Part shown: in pieces, positions 1-8,066 of the stretch | Layout of the letters: the number at the start of each line of letters is the position of its first letter | Numbering within the stretch: position 1 is the first letter of the stretch | Source: Leisingera thetidis | GTDB lineage: Bacteria > Pseudomonadota > Alphaproteobacteria > Rhodobacterales > Rhodobacteraceae | DNA length: 64,000 bases | NCBI RefSeq assembly: GCF_025857195.1 | Contig: NZ_CP109787.1 | Coordinates: forward strand, 3,041,501 to 3,105,500 | Reading direction: 5' to 3' | The notes under the pieces: model-generated | What the model was told of the DNA's origin: nothing | The model's database searches: none | What the model saw: the letters and a program-made list of their open reading frames with translations, nothing else | Made by a program: the position numbers and the translations under genes

Positions 1-420
1 GAACGGCTCAGCCGGGTTGTCGAATGCCTCAGCCGGGGCGTTCAGCGTAACGGACAGCATGTAGGTGGTGCCGGTCAGCGAGCCGCCCATGCCGTAGTTT
101 TCTTTCGGGGCTTCGGCGATGCGGCCATCACCATTGGTCAGGCGGCCATCCATACCTGCGGTATAGACCTCATCCATGTATTTCTTGAACGACCACGGTA
201 CACCCATCCAGTTTACCGGGAACTGCATGATGACGGTGTCGGCCCATTGGTGGCTGGCGATTTCCTGCTCGACATCATAGCCTTCGGCGATCTTAGTCAC
301 ACGCACGTCGTGTCCGGCGGCTTTCAGGTACGCGGTGGCACGGTCAATCAGCGCTGCGTTCAGTTCACCCTTGGCAAAGGGATAGGGCTGGTGGCCGTTG
401 AGGATCAGAATATTGCTCAT
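1..420 (-). CDS. mdaB: MdaB-like NAD(P)H:quinone oxidoreductase (3' end outside window)
   Basis: Translating the minus strand from the ATG at 420 gives 140 residues with no stop before the window edge, so the C-terminus is missing. The start MSNILILNGHQPYPFAKGEL, the segment WADTVIMQFPVNWMGVPW, the FKKYMDEV helix and the NAPAEAF motif match the flavodoxin-fold MdaB/NQO family. These soluble FAD enzymes reduce quinones by two electrons and protect against electrophiles. The gene diverges from the HxlR-family regulator at 726, the usual arrangement for quinone- or aldehyde-sensing regulators and the reductase they control. The family call is firm. The exact substrate is not known. Confidence 0.85.
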   Translation of the reverse strand, partial: MSNILILNGHQPYPFAKGELNAALIDRATAYLKAAGHDVRVTKIAEGYDVEQEIASHQWADTVIMQFPVNWMGVPWSFKKYMDEVYTAGMDGRLTNGDGRIAEAPKENYGMGGSLTGTTYMLSVTLNAPAEAFDNPAEPF

Positions 421-506
421 GGTGTCTTCCTTGCGATTTCCTGCGGCGTGGCGGGATCAGCCGCCGCACAGCCTGCAATCTGGACACGACGAAACATTCC
501 GCAACT

Positions 507-525
507 AGTATACTTTTGGTAACCT
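507..525. promoter_or_regulatory. 19-bp element, copy 1 (candidate HxlR operator)
   Basis: The sequence AGTATACTTTTGGTAACCT lies in the 305-bp mdaB/hxlR divergent promoter, about 87 bp upstream of mdaB. An identical 19-mer occurs at 45539-45557. Two GTA-N-AC half sites 11 bp apart (GTATAC and GTAACC) suggest a direct-repeat protein-binding site. Binding by the adjacent HxlR protein is inference. The rest of this intergenic region shows nothing else clear. Confidence 0.45.
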
Positions 526-725
526 CCACCAAAATCAGCACGGAAGGATGGGGCGGTTTCGCAGATGACCCGACTAAGGCCATGAAATAAGACCGGAAAA
601 CTTCCGCGCCCCGCCCGCGTTGACAAATTTGGACAATTGTGAAATTTGTTTCCCAAGCAACGAAAAGTGACCTGATCACTTTTCCTGCCGGCCCGAATCC
701 ACTCCGGAAACCCATGGAGGCAATG

Positions 726-1100
726 ATGCGAGCACGCGTGGAAGAAGACGACCAAGGCCGCCGCAACGCCTACGACGCCTGTTTTGAACCCTGCGCAATC
801 GAGCGCGGCATGCGGATCATCGGCGGCAAGTGGACCGGCTCCATCCTGTGGCACCTGAAAGACGAACCCGTCCGGTTCAACGATCTCGCCCGCATGGTCG
901 GCGGTGCCAGCAAGAAGATGATCACCGAACGCCTGCGCCAGCTCGAAGCACAGGGTCTTGTGACCCGCCAGGTTCTGGATACCGCACCGGTGTCGGTGCA
1001 ATACGCGATCACGGATCTTGGCCGCACCGCACTGGGGTTCCTGGACGAGTTGCGCAAATGGAGTGAAGGACTGCCGCAGCATATAACGGCAGAGGCCTGA
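726..1100 (+). CDS. HxlR-family transcriptional regulator
   Basis: This 124-residue winged-helix protein carries the HxlR signature: a cysteine motif near the N-terminus (C19 and C23, CFEPC), then IGGKWTGSILWHL, RFNDLARMVGG, KKMITERLRQLEAQGLV and YAITDLGRTAL. HxlR proteins bind DNA as dimers, and those with N-terminal cysteines often sense quinones, aldehydes or disulfide stress. The start at 726 was chosen because GGAGG at 716-720 sits 5 nt upstream. An in-frame ATG at 723 and longer upstream starts exist but have poorer spacing. It diverges from mdaB and is followed after 1 nt by a DehI-like gene, suggesting an operon. Autoregulation and control of mdaB are inferred. Confidence 0.85.
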   Translation: MRARVEEDDQGRRNAYDACFEPCAIERGMRIIGGKWTGSILWHLKDEPVRFNDLARMVGGASKKMITERLRQLEAQGLVTRQVLDTAPVSVQYAITDLGRTALGFLDELRKWSEGLPQHITAEA

Positions 1101-1101
1101 C

Positions 1102-1968
1102 GTGCTGAAGCGGCTGAAACCGTCCCCGCTGCCGCCCATCCGCCCCTTGCCCGAACGCGCCGCAACCGGCGAACTGGCGGAAATCTACGAGCGCACCAAA
1201 CGCGGGCTGGGCGTGCCTTGGATGGGGGTCGTGGCGATGGCTTTTGCCCGTTATCCAAGCTTCTACAAAACGTTCTGGAAAGCGCTGGAGCCGGTGGCCG
1301 CGACAGAGGCCTTCGTCGCGGCCTGTCAGGACCTGCGCAACTTCGCGGAAATGCGGGCAGGCTCGTTCTCCCCGCCGCCCATCAAGACACGGCTCGAGGA
1401 CGCGGGCTATGACGCGGCGGAACTGGAGCAGATCATCGCCTGCAACGAGGTCTTCTCTGCCGGCAACATGCCCTATCTGCTGATGGCGTCGCTGGCCCGG
1501 ACGCTGCTGGAAGGCCAGGCTTGGACCGCGCAAGGCGAGGCCGCACCCCGGTCCGCGCTGGCGGCAGCAGGCGAACACCCGGTCCTGATGGAGGCCCATC
1601 ATGCCAGCCCGGACACCGCGGCGCTTTACGCCGACTTGCGCGAGACGCTTGGGTTGCCGTTTGTAAATACCGATTACCGCGCCTTTGCCCGCTGGCCGAG
1701 TTATATTGCGGCGGCTTGGGAAGATCTCAAGCCCGTGATCCGGTCCGGCGGATACGAACCCGCGGCCCAGGACATTCACGAACGGGCGGTGGAACTGGCA
1801 CTTGGCCTGCCAAACGCCACCGGTCTCACGCCGGATGCTCTGGAAGCCGCTGCGGCACAGGATGCGGACCCGAATGAAGTTCTCGCCGTCGTGCGGTTGT
1901 TCCAATGGCTTCTGCCTGGTCTTGCGTTCAACGTCGCCTTCCTGCGCGCGCAGCTTGTGACCGGCTGA
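1102..1968 (+). CDS. DehI-family (DL-2-haloacid dehalogenase-like) protein
   Basis: This 288-residue protein has the internal duplication typical of group I haloacid dehalogenases. A repeat around residues 20-60 (ELAEIYERTKRGLGVPW, FARYPSFYKTFW) recurs around 175-215 (LYADLRETLGLPF, FARWPSYIAAAW). In DehI of Pseudomonas a catalytic Asp activates water to displace halide from 2-haloacids. Here D191 in NTDYRAFARWP aligns with that Asp by its surrounding motif, and an Asn before PYLLM may match the second active-site residue. The start is GTG at 1102, 1 nt after the HxlR stop, and no ATG candidate lies nearby. Many DehI homologues have no tested function, so true dehalogenase activity is open. 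Confidence 0.75.
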   Translation: MLKRLKPSPLPPIRPLPERAATGELAEIYERTKRGLGVPWMGVVAMAFARYPSFYKTFWKALEPVAATEAFVAACQDLRNFAEMRAGSFSPPPIKTRLEDAGYDAAELEQIIACNEVFSAGNMPYLLMASLARTLLEGQAWTAQGEAAPRSALAAAGEHPVLMEAHHASPDTAALYADLRETLGLPFVNTDYRAFARWPSYIAAAWEDLKPVIRSGGYEPAAQDIHERAVELALGLPNATGLTPDALEAAAAQDADPNEVLAVVRLFQWLLPGLAFNVAFLRAQLVTG

Positions 1969-2089
1969 CCACCGCCAGACGGCATGTCTATTGCGTCGGG
2001 TTAAAATCGGTGACGGCAACAGAGGCGAGCGTCATTCAAGCGACCTTGTCGGGTGTATCCCAGGCTGGTGAAGCAACTTTACGGTGCCC

Positions 2090-2569
2090 TCATCCCGCCT
2101 GCCGCCCGCCTTGCAGCCCAATCGAGCGCGAGCGGTGTTTCAATTTATGGCGCTCCGACGCTGATATCTTCGCAGCTTGCAGGCGGCGCAGGATATCAGA
2201 CGGGATCGCCGTCGCGTGCGGTTCCGGCTTCTGCTGAACGTGAAGTTCCATGAACTCACCTGCGGCTGCAATTTTGTCGCCGGCTAGCATTTGCATGTGC
2301 AGGTGAAAACGCTTGCCGTCGCAGTCCAGCAGCCGCGTTTCGACACGGACACGGTCCCCTTCCTTCACCTCGCGCAGGAAAAACTTGTGATCCTCAAGCA
2401 GATAGATCGTGCAGCCGGTCCGTTTGCGATAGTCGGCGTCGAACCCGACCTCATCCTGCATCGCATCAACGGCCAGGCTGAACACCAGCCCATAGTAGCT
2501 GTCCCGCATATGGCCGTTATAGTCGATCCATTCGGGCACAACCTTGGTCTCAAAGGCAAAGATCGTCAC
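2090..2569 (-). CDS. 4-hydroxybenzoyl-CoA thioesterase-like hot-dog protein
   Basis: This 159-residue protein begins with a beta strand and VVPEWIDYNGHMRDSYYG, the hot-dog-fold thioesterase signature in which the Asp before YNGHM is the catalytic candidate. A central segment (FFLREVKEGDRVRVETRLLD) and a later beta strand fit 4HBT/YbgC-type acyl-CoA thioesterases of about 140-160 residues. It is last in a three-gene minus-strand operon. Its ATG overlaps the stop of the amidohydrolase gene (ATGA at 2566-2569), which indicates translational coupling. The product is probably cytoplasmic and may hydrolyse a CoA thioester made in the pathway. The actual substrate is unknown. Confidence 0.75.
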   Translation of the reverse strand: MTIFAFETKVVPEWIDYNGHMRDSYYGLVFSLAVDAMQDEVGFDADYRKRTGCTIYLLEDHKFFLREVKEGDRVRVETRLLDCDGKRFHLHMQMLAGDKIAAAGEFMELHVQQKPEPHATAIPSDILRRLQAAKISASERHKLKHRSRSIGLQGGRQAG

Positions 2570-3453
2570 TGTGGTGCCTCCAGATTGTAGAACCGGGCCG
2601 CGGTGCCGCGAAACACGGCGCTGTGCATCTCTGCCGGGACCAGCCCGCGATAGGCCTGCGCCAGAGTGCGGTAATCAGAATACAGCTTGTCGACCGGGAA
2701 GTTCGACCCGAACATCACCCGATCGGCGCCGAACTGCGCCAGGCAGGTCTCGACAATCGGACGGATGCTGACCACTGTCCAATTGTGTTCGAACATGCCC
2801 AGACCTGACAGTTTGCAAGTGACATGGGGCAGACGCGAGAAGTGCTTCAGTTCCTTCCCCCAAGCCGTCAGCCCCTCGGCGGAGCGGTCATGGGGTGAGC
2901 CTGCATGACACAGCGCCACCGGGGTATCCGGGGCCTGCGCCAGAACCCTTGCGGTTTTCTCCATCAGTTCCGGGATCAGCTGCAGATCAAAGCTGAGCCC
3001 CCGCTGTCCCGCCTCTTGCAATCCTGCCAGAAACCGCGGGTCATCCAGCAGCGTATTGGTGCCGGTTTGCGCGTCTTCGCCCGGTGCGCGGCCGATGATC
3101 TGGCGCACACCGCGCACGGTTTGCAGGCTCTGGAACCGGTCGAGCTGTTCGGACAGGTCCGGCGCGGTCAGGTCACAAAACACCACTTGTGCCATCGGCC
3201 AGTCCGGATTCGCTTCTGCCACCGACTGCACCCAGCGCGCCTCTGCCAGACAGTCCTCGGCGCCCACCTGGATATGCACCGATGCAATGACACCTTCGAC
3301 TGCGGCCTCGGTGCGGAATTCTTCCAGCAGGTAATCCCGCTGGATCGGCGCCGGATCGCCAAAGAACCGTGTCTCCCCCTTGGCCATCAGCCAGGGATAG
3401 CGAACCGCCCCAAGATCCCACAGGTGGTGATGCGCGTCGATCCACCCGGTCAT
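2566..3453 (-). CDS. amidohydrolase-2 family (fuconolactonase/PDC-hydrolase-like) hydrolase
   Basis: This 295-residue TIM-barrel metal hydrolase starts with the metal-binding motif IDAHHHLWD (residues 5-13). It carries VHIQVGAED, CHAGSP and, near the C-terminus, RVMFGSNFPVDKL, where the conserved Asp equivalent supports catalysis. This is the COG3618 pattern seen in L-fucono-1,5-lactonase and 2-pyrone-4,6-dicarboxylate lactonase relatives. Such enzymes open lactones, so a lactone intermediate is plausible. The start at 3453 overlaps the stop of the upstream SnoaL gene as ATGA and was preferred over a longer in-frame start at 3801 that would run through that gene. It is the middle gene of a coupled operon divergent from the ABC transporter. 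Confidence 0.8.
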   Translation of the reverse strand: MTGWIDAHHHLWDLGAVRYPWLMAKGETRFFGDPAPIQRDYLLEEFRTEAAVEGVIASVHIQVGAEDCLAEARWVQSVAEANPDWPMAQVVFCDLTAPDLSEQLDRFQSLQTVRGVRQIIGRAPGEDAQTGTNTLLDDPRFLAGLQEAGQRGLSFDLQLIPELMEKTARVLAQAPDTPVALCHAGSPHDRSAEGLTAWGKELKHFSRLPHVTCKLSGLGMFEHNWTVVSIRPIVETCLAQFGADRVMFGSNFPVDKLYSDYRTLAQAYRGLVPAEMHSAVFRGTAARFYNLEAPQ

Positions 3454-4454
3454 GTGCGCGGCACCTCTGCCATCCGGGCCAGTATGTCGACGCCCTGCTG
3501 GTTCCAGAAATGCAGCAGATCGATGAAAATCCAGTTCTCGGCCAGCTTGTCCCCCTCGCGGCGGTAGATGTCGATCACCCGGAATTCGCCCGCCTTGCCG
3601 GTGGCGGGCATCCCCATGAAACCCCCGGTGGGGCGGGAGGTGAAATTCGGCCAGCCGAAGAATCCGCCATAGCTGCCCTCGGCCAGACGGCAGAGGTGAT
3701 TGGTCTTGGAGCGGCCTGTGAAACCCGCACGGAACGGCCCCGAGTGCTGCTTGGCATAGCGTTCGATCGTATAGGTGGCGCCGATCCCCGCAGGGCCCCA
3801 CCAGATCATGTCCTCGGCCCAGGTCCGGCGCAGCTCATCCTCCAGGCTCAGCCCGCTTTTCCACTGGCCGAGGTCGGAGATCATTGCGTTGATCGTTGCA
3901 AGGGTCTTTTCGCCCTCCTCCGGCGGCTGCGGGTCGAACATCAGCCCGTCATGGGTCATCGGTCCGGGCTGCACCAGATGCGCGGCGGTCTGCGGCGGGA
4001 ACGGCTGCAAGCCCGCCTGCATCATCAGATGCGGAATGTCGAAGTACATCGCCGTTTCGGTAACCTTGCCATCTTCAACCTTGTTGAACTCGCAATAGCG
4101 CAGGAATGCCATCTTGCCGGTCGGGGCGATCCCCAGCCAGGGCGCATCGAACAGCCCCATCAGATGCCCCATCGAGACCACCCAGACCGAAGCGAACCCG
4201 TCCATCTCGTTGGCGCCCGCCATAAAGATGTCCTCACGCCTCTGCATATTCTTCAGTGACCCGCGCAAGGGGGTCCAGAACACGTCAGCGACCGCTTCTG
4301 CGCCCTGCTGCTCATGGAACGGATGGTAGCCGCGCCAGATATGATTCGAGGCGTAGTACCGCGCAAGCACCTCGCCTGCTTGCCCTGCCTTCGACCTGTC
4401 CAAATCGGTGTAAAGGTTTCGGATTAATTGCTTTTCCGCTGAAAAGTCAGTCAT
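3450..4454 (-). CDS. two-domain SnoaL/NTF2-fold (ester-cyclase-like) protein
   Basis: This 334-residue protein has two SnoaL-like domains in tandem. The first half ends in FLRYCEFNKVEDGKVTETAM, and the second in FRVIDIYRREGDKLAENWIF followed by LHFWNQQGVDIL, the usual terminal strands of the fold. SnoaL proteins are small cone-shaped alpha+beta barrels that include polyketide cyclases, limonene-epoxide hydrolase relatives and isomerases. Which chemistry applies here is not known. Three paralogues lie in the divergent operon (9123, 10974, 13814). The start at 4454 places the gene just outside the first LacI-type operator. An in-frame ATG at 4505 would put the operator inside the coding region. 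Confidence 0.75.
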   Translation of the reverse strand: MTDFSAEKQLIRNLYTDLDRSKAGQAGEVLARYYASNHIWRGYHPFHEQQGAEAVADVFWTPLRGSLKNMQRREDIFMAGANEMDGFASVWVVSMGHLMGLFDAPWLGIAPTGKMAFLRYCEFNKVEDGKVTETAMYFDIPHLMMQAGLQPFPPQTAAHLVQPGPMTHDGLMFDPQPPEEGEKTLATINAMISDLGQWKSGLSLEDELRRTWAEDMIWWGPAGIGATYTIERYAKQHSGPFRAGFTGRSKTNHLCRLAEGSYGGFFGWPNFTSRPTGGFMGMPATGKAGEFRVIDIYRREGDKLAENWIFIDLLHFWNQQGVDILARMAEVPRT

Positions 4455-4467
4455 GAGAGGTTGCCCC

Positions 4468-4483
4468 TTGCATACGTGTGCAA
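4468..4483. promoter_or_regulatory. LacI-type operator 1
   Basis: TTGCATACGTGTGCAA is a 16-bp palindrome with one mismatched pair and a central CG, the form typical of LacI/GalR-family operators. It sits 14 bp upstream of the minus-strand SnoaL gene (start 4454). A second, near-identical palindrome lies 55 bp away. The LacI-family gene at 12798 in the same locus is the obvious candidate ligand-responsive repressor. Binding is inferred from symmetry and context. Confidence 0.7.
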
Positions 4484-4522
4484 AAAAGTCTTGCCAAAAA
4501 GTCATCTATAAGTCTACCCTCT

Positions 4523-4538
4523 TTGCATTCGTATGCAA
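4523..4538. promoter_or_regulatory. LacI-type operator 2
   Basis: TTGCATTCGTATGCAA is a 16-bp palindrome with a single mismatched pair, sharing TTGCAT..CGT.TGCAA with operator 1. It lies 33 bp before the transporter ATPase start at 4571. The centre-to-centre distance of 55 bp to operator 1 would allow cooperative binding or looping over the divergent promoters. A TATAAG-like hexamer at 4507-4512 lies between the two sites. Confidence 0.7.
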
Positions 4539-4570
4539 AACGGCCGGTCACAGCCGGCAGAGGGGAAGCC

Positions 4571-5623
4571 ATGGCCGAGATACAACTGCAGAATGTTGGC
4601 AAGCGCTGGGGGTCGTTCGTCGGCGTCGACAACTTCGACCTGACCATCGCCGACAAGGAGTTCCTGGTGCTGCTAGGGCCTTCGGGCTGTGGCAAGACCA
4701 CCACCATGCGGATGATCGCAGGGCTGGAGGAAGCCTCTGAGGGCGACATTCTGATCGACGGTCAGCGCGTCAACGACATGGAACCCAAGGACCGCGACGT
4801 GGCGATGGTATTCCAGTCCTACGCGCTCTACCCCAATATGAACGTCTACGAGAACATCCGTTTTCCGCTGAAGGTCCGCGGCATCGACCCCAAGACTCAT
4901 GATGAGAAGGTCCGCCGCGCCTCGGCGATGGTGGAACTGGACGACTTTTTGCACCGCAAGCCGGCCGAACTCTCCGGCGGCCAGCGCCAGCGCGTTGCTT
5001 TGGCCCGCGCCATTGTGCGCGAACCCAATGTCTTCCTGATGGATGAGCCGCTGTCAAACCTCGATGCCAAGCTCCGCGTCTCCACCCGCGCCCAGATCAA
5101 GAACCTCAGCCACGAGCTGGCTGTGACCACGATCTACGTGACCCACGACCAGATCGAGGCGATGACCCTGGCCGACCGCGTCGTGGTGATGAAAAAGGGC
5201 GTGGTTCAGCAGGTGGGCTCACCGACCGAAATCTACGACCGGCCCGCTAATACTTTTGTCGCCAGCTTCATCGGCAACCCGGCGATGAACCTGATGGAGG
5301 GCGAGATCCAGGGCGGCACCTTCCGGGCAAAGAACGTGGAAATCAACGGGCTGAACGCCTCGGACGGACCGCTCACACTGGGTTTCCGGGCCGAGGACGC
5401 CAGCATCGCGGCACCCGGCGAAGGCCAGATCAACGCGCCGATCTACACGATGGAACTGCTGGGCGACGCAACGATGATCTCGGTGCGCGTGGGCGGGGCT
5501 CTGGTTTCGGTAAAGGCGGACAAGAATTTCCGGGCTGAAATCGGCCAGACAGTGTCGATCTCCGTGCCGCAGGGCATCTGCCACCTGTTTGACGGTCAAA
5601 CCGGCGCGCGGCTCGGGGGCTGA
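4571..5623 (+). CDS. sugar-type ABC transporter ATP-binding protein (UgpC/MalK-like)
   Basis: This 350-residue ATPase shows Walker A GPSGCGKTT (residues 36-44), the Q-loop in VFQSYALYPNM, signature LSGGQRQRVALARA, Walker B VFLMDEPLSNLDAKLR, H-loop YVTHDQIEA, and a C-terminal TOBE/MalK-type regulatory region. It energises the CUT1-type importer encoded just downstream (binding protein 5714, permeases 7025 and 8067). The start at 4571 has AGGGGAAG upstream and begins MAEIQLQNVGKRWGSF, in the family position. An in-frame start at 4478 would span the operators. As first gene of the plus-strand operon it is probably controlled by the LacI-type operators immediately upstream. Confidence 0.92.
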   Translation: MAEIQLQNVGKRWGSFVGVDNFDLTIADKEFLVLLGPSGCGKTTTMRMIAGLEEASEGDILIDGQRVNDMEPKDRDVAMVFQSYALYPNMNVYENIRFPLKVRGIDPKTHDEKVRRASAMVELDDFLHRKPAELSGGQRQRVALARAIVREPNVFLMDEPLSNLDAKLRVSTRAQIKNLSHELAVTTIYVTHDQIEAMTLADRVVVMKKGVVQQVGSPTEIYDRPANTFVASFIGNPAMNLMEGEIQGGTFRAKNVEINGLNASDGPLTLGFRAEDASIAAPGEGQINAPIYTMELLGDATMISVRVGGALVSVKADKNFRAEIGQTVSISVPQGICHLFDGQTGARLGG

Positions 5624-5713
5624 GTGCCCCCGCCTGCCGGCGCTTCCGCCGCTGCGGTCCATCGAACGGGTCAAGCCGCCTGCATCCATTCCAGATAAAA
5701 CAGGGAGAATAAT

Positions 5714-6958
5714 ATGTTACTGAAACGACTTGCCGCAGCATCGCTGTTTACCGGGCTGATGGGCTCGGCAGCTTTCGCGGCCAATTGCGGCCCCGAGGGC
5801 CAGTCGATCCGCATCCTAGCCAGCGACTTCCCGGCAATCCACGCCGTGGTCGGTGCAGCTGAAGCCAATTGCGCAGGCTCGGCGGAGGAGTTTTCTGCCA
5901 ACCACACCACCGAAGCGCGCCAGATCATGAACGCGGCGCTGACGCCGAACCCGGCGGAATACACCTCGGTGATCCTCGCCAACGCCACGCTGACCCAGCT
6001 GATGAACGATGGGCTGGTCCGGCCGCTGAATGACCTGGTCGAGAAATACAAGGACAGCATCCCGCCGAATGTGCTGATCACCATCGACGGCAACGTGATG
6101 GCGGTTGCCTTCATGGCCAACTCGCAGCACCTGTTCTCGCGCAAGGATATCCTGCAGCAAGCGGGTGTTGACAGCATCCCCACATCCTATGAGGAAGTGC
6201 TGGAGGCCGCAGAGAAGATCCGCGCTGCGGGCATCATGGAACATCCCATCGCGATGAACCTGCAGACTGGCTGGAACGTAGGCGAAGTCTTCAACATGAT
6301 CTACCTCGGCCACGGCGGCGAGTTCTTCGCACCCGGCTCAGCCGAACCTTCGATCAACAATGAGCAGGGCATCGCCACGCTGGAAACCATGAAGGCACTT
6401 GCCGAATACGCCCACCCGGACCACCTGACCCATGCCTCCAACGAGACCCAGGGCCTGTGGGAATCCGGTCAGGCAGCGCTGGCCGTCATGTGGGGCTCGC
6501 GCGGTGCGCCGATCCTGGATGACGAAGGCTCCACCGAGGAAGTGACCTCTAACACCGTCCTGTCCGCGGCCCCCACCGTCGGCGGCGGCTCGATCCCGGC
6601 GGCCACCCTGTGGTGGGATGGCATCTCCATTGCCTCCAATGTCTCCGATGAAGAAGCTGAGGCAACCTTCGCCGCGCTGATCAGCGGCCTGACCCCCGAA
6701 ATGGTTGCGGAGAACAACGACGACGCGGTCTGGCTGCTGCCGGGTTTTGAACCCGGACCGGCAGCAGCGGGCGTGGCCGGAACCGTGCAGGGCGGGGCCC
6801 GGCCCTATCCGATGATCCCGCAGATCGGCCTGCTGCACGCAGCACTCGGCTCCGAGCTCACCGACTTCCTGAAGGGTGGTGAAAGTGCCGAGCAGGCGCT
6901 GTCGGATGTCGAGACCGCCTACCGGACCTCGGCCAAGGAAGCCGGCTTCCTCAAGTAA
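5714..6958 (+). CDS. ABC transporter periplasmic solute-binding protein (CUT1-type)
   Basis: This 414-residue protein has a clear signal peptide: KR, a hydrophobic core, and AFA before ANC at about residue 22. It is followed by a type-2 periplasmic binding fold of the family-1 extracellular solute-binding class. Aromatic-rich ligand segments such as NLQTGWNVG, VMWGSRGAP and TLWWDGISIASN are visible. It should capture the locus substrate for the permease pair downstream. The class suggests a carbohydrate, polyol or glycoside-like ligand, but the ligand is not predictable from sequence. An SD-like AGGGAGAAT precedes the ATG. A hairpin terminator follows the gene and may lower expression of the downstream permeases relative to this protein. 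Confidence 0.9.
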   Translation: MLLKRLAAASLFTGLMGSAAFAANCGPEGQSIRILASDFPAIHAVVGAAEANCAGSAEEFSANHTTEARQIMNAALTPNPAEYTSVILANATLTQLMNDGLVRPLNDLVEKYKDSIPPNVLITIDGNVMAVAFMANSQHLFSRKDILQQAGVDSIPTSYEEVLEAAEKIRAAGIMEHPIAMNLQTGWNVGEVFNMIYLGHGGEFFAPGSAEPSINNEQGIATLETMKALAEYAHPDHLTHASNETQGLWESGQAALAVMWGSRGAPILDDEGSTEEVTSNTVLSAAPTVGGGSIPAATLWWDGISIASNVSDEEAEATFAALISGLTPEMVAENNDDAVWLLPGFEPGPAAAGVAGTVQGGARPYPMIPQIGLLHAALGSELTDFLKGGESAEQALSDVETAYRTSAKEAGFLK

Positions 6959-6971
6959 ACCTCCCCGACTG

Positions 6972-6997
6972 GAGGGGGCTCCGGCCCCCTCTCTTTT
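6972..6997 (+). terminator. hairpin terminator/attenuator after the binding-protein gene
   Basis: GAGGGGGC (6972-6979), loop TCCG and GCCCCCTC (6984-6991) form a perfect 8-bp GC-rich stem, followed by TCTTTT. It sits between the binding-protein stop and the first permease. Such partial terminators are common in ABC operons and keep the binding protein in excess. Read-through to the permeases is assumed because no separate promoter is obvious. Confidence 0.75.
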
Positions 6998-7024
6998 CCC
7001 GGACTGAACACCGAGACCCACACC

Positions 7025-8056
7025 ATGAAGCACCGCACATTTTTCTGGTTCATCCTGCCGACTCTTTCCGCGATGATCCTCTTCATCGCGCTGCCCATCG
7101 TCTCGGTTTTCCTCCAGTCGCTGTTTGTCGAGCACGAGCAGGTTCTGGTGGTTTCCGAGAGCTGCGGCCCGTTCGGCTGCACGCCCACCACCACTGTTGA
7201 TACCGCGGCCACAGCCGCACTGCAGGAAGAGCAGCCCCTGGGCCGGTACAACGGGCTCAACACTTACATCAACCGCTCGCACCTGGCCTTCGTCGAGGTC
7301 GGCGAGGCCTGGAGCAGCACGGAAACTTTCGGCGCGTTCTGGAAACAGATCATCAATCTGCCCTTCTACCGCGCGCTAATTTTCACGCTGACTTACACGG
7401 CAGTGGTCACTCCGGTCGTTATCACGCTTGGCCTGGCAATTGCTGTGGGCGTCAACAACCTGCCCCGCATCCTCAAGGGCCCGTCGATCTTCATCTCGCT
7501 GCTGCCGTTCCTTGTCACACCGCTGGTTGGCTCCCTGATCCTGTTCTGGATGGTCGACAGCGACGGCGTCATCGGCGCCACCATCCAGCGGATTTTCAAC
7601 GATCCCTCGCTCAGCCTCAAGGCCTCCACCGCGCTGACCTGGACCATGCTGATTGTCTATGGCGTCTGGCACACCCTGCCGTTCAGCTTCATCACCTTTT
7701 ACGCAGGCCTCCAGACTGTGCCCGAGGACACCATGGAGGCGGCGATGATTGACGGCGCGTCGAAGTGGCAGCGCATGATCCATGTGGTCGTGCCGCATCT
7801 GGCACCGCTGATGTCCTTCGTGACGCTGATGCTTTTGATGGACAACTTCCGCGTCTTCGAGCCGATCGTCAGCTTCAAGGCCGAGGCCCACGCCACCTCG
7901 CTCAGCTGGATCATCTACAACGACCTGCGCGAAAGCGGCAATCCGCTCTACGGCTCGGCCGGGGCGACCTCGATGATGACCATCATCGGCGTGGTCATCC
8001 TGCTGACCCCGGTGCTGATCCGCACCTGGCGCGACTTTTCCCGCAAAGCACACTGA
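7025..8056 (+). CDS. sugar ABC transporter permease 1
   Basis: This 343-residue inner-membrane protein has an N-terminal hydrophobic segment (FFWFILPTLSAMILFIALPI) and then an unusually long hydrophilic stretch, about residues 35-115. That stretch includes two Cys (CGPFGC). A block of further transmembrane helices follows. The EAA loop that docks on the ATPase reads MEAAMIDGASKWQRMIHVVVP. The order and spacing fit MalF/UgpA-like subunits, whose extended first periplasmic loop contacts the binding protein. The Cys pair in the loop is not typical and could form a disulfide. Permease 2 starts 10 bp downstream. Confidence 0.9.
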   Translation: MKHRTFFWFILPTLSAMILFIALPIVSVFLQSLFVEHEQVLVVSESCGPFGCTPTTTVDTAATAALQEEQPLGRYNGLNTYINRSHLAFVEVGEAWSSTETFGAFWKQIINLPFYRALIFTLTYTAVVTPVVITLGLAIAVGVNNLPRILKGPSIFISLLPFLVTPLVGSLILFWMVDSDGVIGATIQRIFNDPSLSLKASTALTWTMLIVYGVWHTLPFSFITFYAGLQTVPEDTMEAAMIDGASKWQRMIHVVVPHLAPLMSFVTLMLLMDNFRVFEPIVSFKAEAHATSLSWIIYNDLRESGNPLYGSAGATSMMTIIGVVILLTPVLIRTWRDFSRKAH

Positions 8057-8066
8057 GGGCACGATC

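Noticed and set aside
417..1139. Long open frame of 240 codons antisense to the HxlR gene
   Set aside because: It is a GC-rich shadow of hxlR on the opposite strand, with no family features or ribosome site.
1009..2019. 336-codon frame antisense to the DehI-like gene
   Set aside because: Composition is Arg/Gly/Pro-rich and it mirrors a real gene; it is typical of GC-rich shadow frames.
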